Shown here: one piece after another, positions 60,231 to 64,000 of the stretch
How the letters are laid out: the number at the start of each line of letters is the position of its first letter
How positions within the stretch are numbered: position 1 is the stretch's first letter
Source: Consotaella aegiceratis
GTDB taxonomy: Bacteria > Pseudomonadota > Alphaproteobacteria > Rhizobiales > Rhizobiaceae
Direction: 5' to 3'
DNA: 64,000 nt
Assembly (NCBI RefSeq): GCF_036541425.1
Contig: NZ_JAZHFT010000027.1
Location: 1 to 64,000 of the forward strand
Program-made: the position numbers and the translations under genes
Notes under the pieces: generated by a model
Told to the model about the DNA's origin: nothing
The model's database searches: none
What the model saw: the letters and a program-made list of their open reading frames with translations, nothing else

Positions 60231-61715
60231 TTACCGGCTGACGCGGAGATTCGACAGCGAGTCGCCGATTTCCTCGAAAGCGGTCGAAAGGGTGGCCGTC
60301 GTCGGCGAGTCGAAATAATAGTCCTCTTGCGTCGCGCAGTCTTCCAGCAGGCTCTTCACCGACTTGCTCGGATTCCCGAAGGCAATGGTGTAAACTGTCA
60401 CGCCGGCATTCTTCATCGACGTACAGACCTCCGTGAGGCGGCTATCCAGCTCCGCTTCTGCAACGGTGGTGTTGTTCGACGTACCGAGCTTGCCGTCGCT
60501 GAGCCAGCCATAGGCGGTATAGATGGTCTGGCTCATCGTGTTGTCGCCATCGGTCATCAACACCAAGGCCTTGCTCATGCTGTCGTCGTCGTAATCGAGC
60601 GGCAGCTCGTTGGCATCCATGTCGCCGCCCCAGTATCCGCGCCAGTTGGGAGAGAGCAACCGCCAGCCCCATACCGCGCCGAAGTTGATGTGCGTGTTGC
60701 CGATCGCCTCGAGATCGTCGATGGCGTCGACCAAGGTCTGCTTCTCGTCGGTGAGCGGAGTGATCGCGGCGGGACAATCGAGATTGGGCCCCTGGTCCGT
60801 GGTGTTCAGCGGCGAGGCGTAGGTTGTCGTCGTAGAGCTACTGCTATTGCCGTGGTTGCTGTGGTTGCTGTGGCTGCTGCTGCTGTTGGTGGTGATCGTG
60901 ATCCAGTCGTTCCTGCTGCTGTCCTCCCAATAATAGGGCTCGAACAAATTGCCGCTCGAAGGCGCGGTATCGGTGACGTCCAGTCCGTCGTCACGAGCCT
61001 CAACGCAGCCGCCCCAACTTGTCGTGCCCCAATCCAGCGCGTCGATGGCTCCCGACGTGATCCAATCGGTATGGTCGGTTCCGACATTGACGGTCTGGGA
61101 GAACGGAACAATGCCGACATAGAGATTTTCGGCCGTTTCGTCGTCGCCGAAGAGAATGTCGAGAAGGTCGTTTGCGGCGGTCTTCAAACCCGTCAGCTTG
61201 GTGCCCTTCATCGATCCCGTGACGTCGAGCACCAGCGCCAGTTCCACGCCGCCCATGGCGCGAGTCACTTCGGTTTCGGCCGAGAGCTCCACGCTATCGA
61301 CGCCGAGCAGCTGCATGAACGTCGTCGGGGCTTCCGCGACCGCGGTGATCGTCAGGGTCTTTTCGTCATCGCTCAGCTCGGAATCGACCGAGGTCAGGGT
61401 CATGTTGCCAAACTGTTCGTCGAGATTGGCGTTGACGAACTTCTCGACCTCCTCGGGAATATCCGTCGTGCTGAGCTTGGCAACCGCGGACAGTCCCGCC
61501 GCGTCCAGAGCGGATTGCAGTCCCGACTGCATCATGGCGATCCGCGCGCCGTCGACGGACAGACCCGCGATCCCCACCAGAAAGAGACCGCAGGCGGCCA
61601 CGATCGGCAGGATGCTGCCGGATCGGGCGTGGCCGAAGGAGGATGCCGTCGCTCCGAGCCAGCGGAAAAAGCCAGGCCCCGTGCGGAGGGCCTTCAAACG
61701 TGCCGAATGGATCAT
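60231..61715 (-). CDS. TadG-like pilus-assembly protein with von Willebrand A domain
   Basis: An envelope protein of the Flp/Tad pilus type. An N-terminal anchor follows ARSGSILPIVAACGLFLVGIAGLSVDGARI, the TadE/TadG pattern, and a vWA domain begins near residue 150 with the MIDAS-like motif LVLDVTGSMKG and a later ALVLMTDGDN. Between about residues 275-310 lies a Ser/His/Asn/Thr low-complexity run (SSSSHSNHSNHGNSSSSTTTT) encoded by repeated GCTG/GTGG-like DNA near 60825-60890 and not expected inside the fold. Start at 61715 has GGACGG seven bases ahead; 61721 is an alternative. No other tad genes are nearby. Confidence 0.85.
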   Translation of the reverse strand: MIHSARLKALRTGPGFFRWLGATASSFGHARSGSILPIVAACGLFLVGIAGLSVDGARIAMMQSGLQSALDAAGLSAVAKLSTTDIPEEVEKFVNANLDEQFGNMTLTSVDSELSDDEKTLTITAVAEAPTTFMQLLGVDSVELSAETEVTRAMGGVELALVLDVTGSMKGTKLTGLKTAANDLLDILFGDDETAENLYVGIVPFSQTVNVGTDHTDWITSGAIDALDWGTTSWGGCVEARDDGLDVTDTAPSSGNLFEPYYWEDSSRNDWITITTNSSSSHSNHSNHGNSSSSTTTTYASPLNTTDQGPNLDCPAAITPLTDEKQTLVDAIDDLEAIGNTHINFGAVWGWRLLSPNWRGYWGGDMDANELPLDYDDDSMSKALVLMTDGDNTMSQTIYTAYGWLSDGKLGTSNNTTVAEAELDSRLTEVCTSMKNAGVTVYTIAFGNPSKSVKSLLEDCATQEDYYFDSPTTATLSTAFEEIGDSLSNLRVSR

Positions 61716-62031
61716 CGACATACCGTCCAGGAACATCGGTCGAAGCGGACGATCGCCATCATGGCGAGAGAGTTGTCTGGCCGAAGGGTTGCAACGATTC
61801 GATCCTAAACCGGCAAGCATTTACCAGATGCTACCGGCGAGCGACGCCTTTTAAACATTGTGACCGAAGGGGACCCGGCCGCGCGCCGTCATGCCCCGTA
61901 GCCATGGACCCGGATGGCGTGACGGGTCGAGGAGAGCGATTGCCGCCCAGAGCGATGACGGACTTTCTGCCGACACGCGGCGGCGGCTGCCGGCAAAAAC
62001 CCGGAGCCGCCCGGAGCAGACGCGTCCACGG
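61716..62031. other. 316-bp gap between TadG-like gene and gcvP
   Basis: No gene was supported here. The short frames have no recognisable content. The part next to the TadG-like gene includes an AT-rich patch (TTTTAAACATTGTG around 61848) that could hold its promoter. The 200 bases next to the gcvP stop show no clear terminator. Confidence 0.5.
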
Positions 62032-64000
62032 TCAATCCTCGTAGGCCTCCACGGGCGGACAGGAGCAGATCAGGTTGCGGTCGCCATAGACGTTGTCGAC
62101 GCGATTGACCGGCGGCCAGTATTTGTCGACGCGGAAGGCTCCCGGCGGGAAGCAGCCCTCCTCACGGCTATAGGGACGATCCCATGAGCCGACCAGATCC
62201 TCCACCGTGTGCGGGGCGTTCTTGAGCGGGTTGTTCTCGGGATCGGCCCGCCCCTCCTCGATCGCGCGCGCCTCTTCGCGGATCGCCAGCATGGCGTCGC
62301 AGAAGCGGTCGATCTCGGCCTTGGTTTCGCTCTCGGTGGGCTCGATCATCAAGGTGCCGGCCACCGGGAAGCTCATGGTCGGCGCATGGAAACCGCAGTC
62401 GATCAGGCGCTTGGCGACGTCGTCAACGGTGACGCCGGCGCTCTCCTGCAGAATTCGCGTGTCGACGATGCATTCGTGCGCGACGCGACCGCCCTGGGAC
62501 TTGTAGAGCACCGGGAAGGCGTCCTTGAGCCGACTGGCGATATAGTTGGCGTTGAGGATCGCCACCTTCGTTGCCTGGGTCAGGCCGGCGCCGCCCATCA
62601 TCAGGCAGTAGCTCCACGAGATCGGCAGGATCGACGGCGAGCCGTACGGGGCCGCCGACACCGGGCCCTGGTCGCCTCCGGTCGCCGGATGACCCGGCAG
62701 GTGCGGCGCCAAATGCGCCTTGACGGCAATCGGGCCCATGCCGGGGCCGCCGCCACCATGCGGAATGCAGAATGTCTTGTGCAGGTTGAGATGGCTCACG
62801 TCGGCGCCGATGTCGCCGGGCCGTGCCACGCCGACCAACGCGTTGAGGTTGGCGCCATCGAGATAGACCTGGCCGCCGAACTCATGGGTGATGGCGCAGA
62901 TTTCCGCCACAGCCCGCTCGAATACGCCGTGGGTGGACGGATAGGTGATCATGCAGGCGGCGAGCGTCTCGGCGTTGGCCTCGGCCTTGGCACGGAAATC
63001 CTCGACGTCGACGTCGCCGTTCTCCGCCGTCTTCACCGGCACCACCTTCATCCCCGCCATCTGGGCCGAGGCCGGATTGGTGCCGTGCGCCGAGGTCGGG
63101 ATCAGGCAGACATTGCGGTGCGCCTCGCCGCGCGCCCGGTGATAGGCGCGGATCGTCAGAAGCCCGGCATATTCACCCTGGGCACCGGAGTTCGGCTGCA
63201 TCGAGACCGCGTCGTAGCCGGTGATGGCGCAAAGCTTCTCCGACAGGTCCCCGACCAGAGAGTGGTAGCCCTCGGCCTGGTCCGCCGGCACGAAAGGATG
63301 CAGCTCGGCAAACTCCGGCCAGGTGATCGGCAGCATCTCGACCGTGGCATTGAGCTTCATCGTGCACGAGCCGAGCGGGATCATCGCCCGGTCGAGCGCC
63401 AGATCGCGGTCCGACAGCCGGCGCATGTAGCGCGTCATCTCGCTCTCGGCGCGATTCATGTGAAACACTGGATGCGTCATGAAGTCGGTGGCGCGCAGCG
63501 CGGGCTCGGCAAGCCGATAGCCGGCATCGAAGTCGTCGACCGTGAAGTCGCCACCGAACGCCCGCCACACCGCCTCGATGACCCACGGCCGGGTCCGTTC
63601 GTCGAGGCTGATGCCAAGTTTGGTCTCGCCGATCCGCCGCAGATTGATGCCGGCGGCCAATGCCGCATCGAGGATCACCCGCTGGAAGCGTCCAACCTCC
63701 ACGGTCAGCGTGTCGAAAAAGACCTCCGGCTCGATTTCGTAGCCGAGCTTTTCGAGCCCCATGGCCAGCAGCACCGTGCGCTGGTGCACCGCCTGCGCGA
63801 TCGCCTTGATGCCGACAGCGCCGTGGAACACGCCGTACATCGAAGCCATCACCGCCAGAAGCACCTGCGCCGTACAGATGTTGGAGGTCGCCTTCTCGCG
63901 CCGGATATGCTGTTCGCGGGTCTGCAGCGCCAGGCGATAGGCGCGGTTGCCGCGCGCGTCGACCGATACGCCGACGAGACGGCCGGGCAGCGCCCGCTTG
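62032..64000 (-). CDS. gcvP: glycine dehydrogenase (decarboxylating), P protein, 3' part only
   Basis: The P protein of the glycine cleavage system decarboxylates glycine on pyridoxal phosphate. The visible 655 C-terminal residues include the PLP-binding segment HLNLHKTFCIPHGGGGPGMGP (Lys in NLHK) and LDRAMIPLGSCTMKLNAT. At the other end it runs off the right edge of the window; the last clear segment, ICTAQVLLAVMASMYGVFHG, is inside the N-terminal half, so the start lies beyond 64000. gcvT and gcvH are not in view and would be expected upstream. Confidence 0.96.
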   Translation of the reverse strand, partial: KRALPGRLVGVSVDARGNRAYRLALQTREQHIRREKATSNICTAQVLLAVMASMYGVFHGAVGIKAIAQAVHQRTVLLAMGLEKLGYEIEPEVFFDTLTVEVGRFQRVILDAALAAGINLRRIGETKLGISLDERTRPWVIEAVWRAFGGDFTVDDFDAGYRLAEPALRATDFMTHPVFHMNRAESEMTRYMRRLSDRDLALDRAMIPLGSCTMKLNATVEMLPITWPEFAELHPFVPADQAEGYHSLVGDLSEKLCAITGYDAVSMQPNSGAQGEYAGLLTIRAYHRARGEAHRNVCLIPTSAHGTNPASAQMAGMKVVPVKTAENGDVDVEDFRAKAEANAETLAACMITYPSTHGVFERAVAEICAITHEFGGQVYLDGANLNALVGVARPGDIGADVSHLNLHKTFCIPHGGGGPGMGPIAVKAHLAPHLPGHPATGGDQGPVSAAPYGSPSILPISWSYCLMMGGAGLTQATKVAILNANYIASRLKDAFPVLYKSQGGRVAHECIVDTRILQESAGVTVDDVAKRLIDCGFHAPTMSFPVAGTLMIEPTESETKAEIDRFCDAMLAIREEARAIEEGRADPENNPLKNAPHTVEDLVGSWDRPYSREEGCFPPGAFRVDKYWPPVNRVDNVYGDRNLICSCPPVEAYED

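Overview
The window is a high-GC (roughly 65%) chromosomal segment from an alphaproteobacterium, most likely order Hyphomicrobiales (Rhizobiales). Supporting signs are the block LMW-phosphatase / UPF0262 / hisD / DUF2948, the large PdhS-like PAS kinase, the plant-type glutamate-cysteine ligase, the ScpR/RamB-like regulator next to isocitrate lyase, a DUF1127/LysR divergent pair, a heme oxygenase / HWE-kinase bacteriophytochrome pair, and a tRNA-His with A73 and no extra 5' G. I cannot fix the genus; Aurantimonadaceae-like is only a guess.

Layout. 1-1.5 kb: lower-GC, gene-poor flank with one small hypothetical gene and a truncated tRNA-Gly 3' end that looks like an integration scar, then tRNA-Arg(ACG). 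1.7-5.6 kb: minus-strand operon of a TVP38-like membrane protein, a MerA-like flavin disulfide reductase and a sensor kinase. 5.9-9.1 kb: rpmH-rnpA-yidC-engB with a clear promoter. 9.1-12.0 kb: minus-strand LMW phosphatase, UPF0262, hisD and DUF2948. 12.2-21.0 kb: exopolysaccharide locus with three glycosyltransferases, a DUF6492-type protein, a flippase, a Tat-exported GH10 glycosidase and a Wzz/GumC-type chain-length protein that has no kinase domain. 21-23.5 kb: SDR, DoxX, glutaredoxin 2. 23.5-26.9 kb: hisS-hisZ-hisG operon; hisS carries an internal AT-rich, rare-codon patch. 27-31.1 kb: mosaic repeats, tag, two tandem L,D-transpeptidases, a LysE-type exporter and a small acidic protein.

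31.2-39 kb: rsmE, gshA, a hypothetical gene, a GNAT remnant, DUF1127/LysR, xseA, an M20 peptidase and tRNA-His. 39.3-46 kb: a 1267-residue multi-PAS histidine kinase, an AsmA-like protein and an LpxO-like hydroxylase. 46.1-49.8 kb: glyoxylate-shunt module (regulator divergent from aceA, palindromic candidate operator between them, small downstream gene, strong terminator). 49.9-60.2 kb: a run of plus-strand genes, puuA-puuB-like polyamine catabolism, heme oxygenase, bacteriophytochrome with fused receiver domain, and the Entner-Doudoroff set zwf-pgl-edd. 60.2-64 kb: a TadG-like von Willebrand protein with a Ser/His/Asn low-complexity insert, and the 3' part of gcvP running off the right edge.

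Most of the window is ordinary chromosomal housekeeping. The parts most likely to repay attention are the exopolysaccharide locus with its GH10 enzyme and kinase-less co-polymerase, the bacteriophytochrome placed directly ahead of zwf-pgl-edd, the codon-usage patch inside hisS, the TVP38/flavoprotein/kinase operon, and the tRNA-Gly scar. No CRISPR array, complete insertion sequence, prophage or recognised defence system was found.
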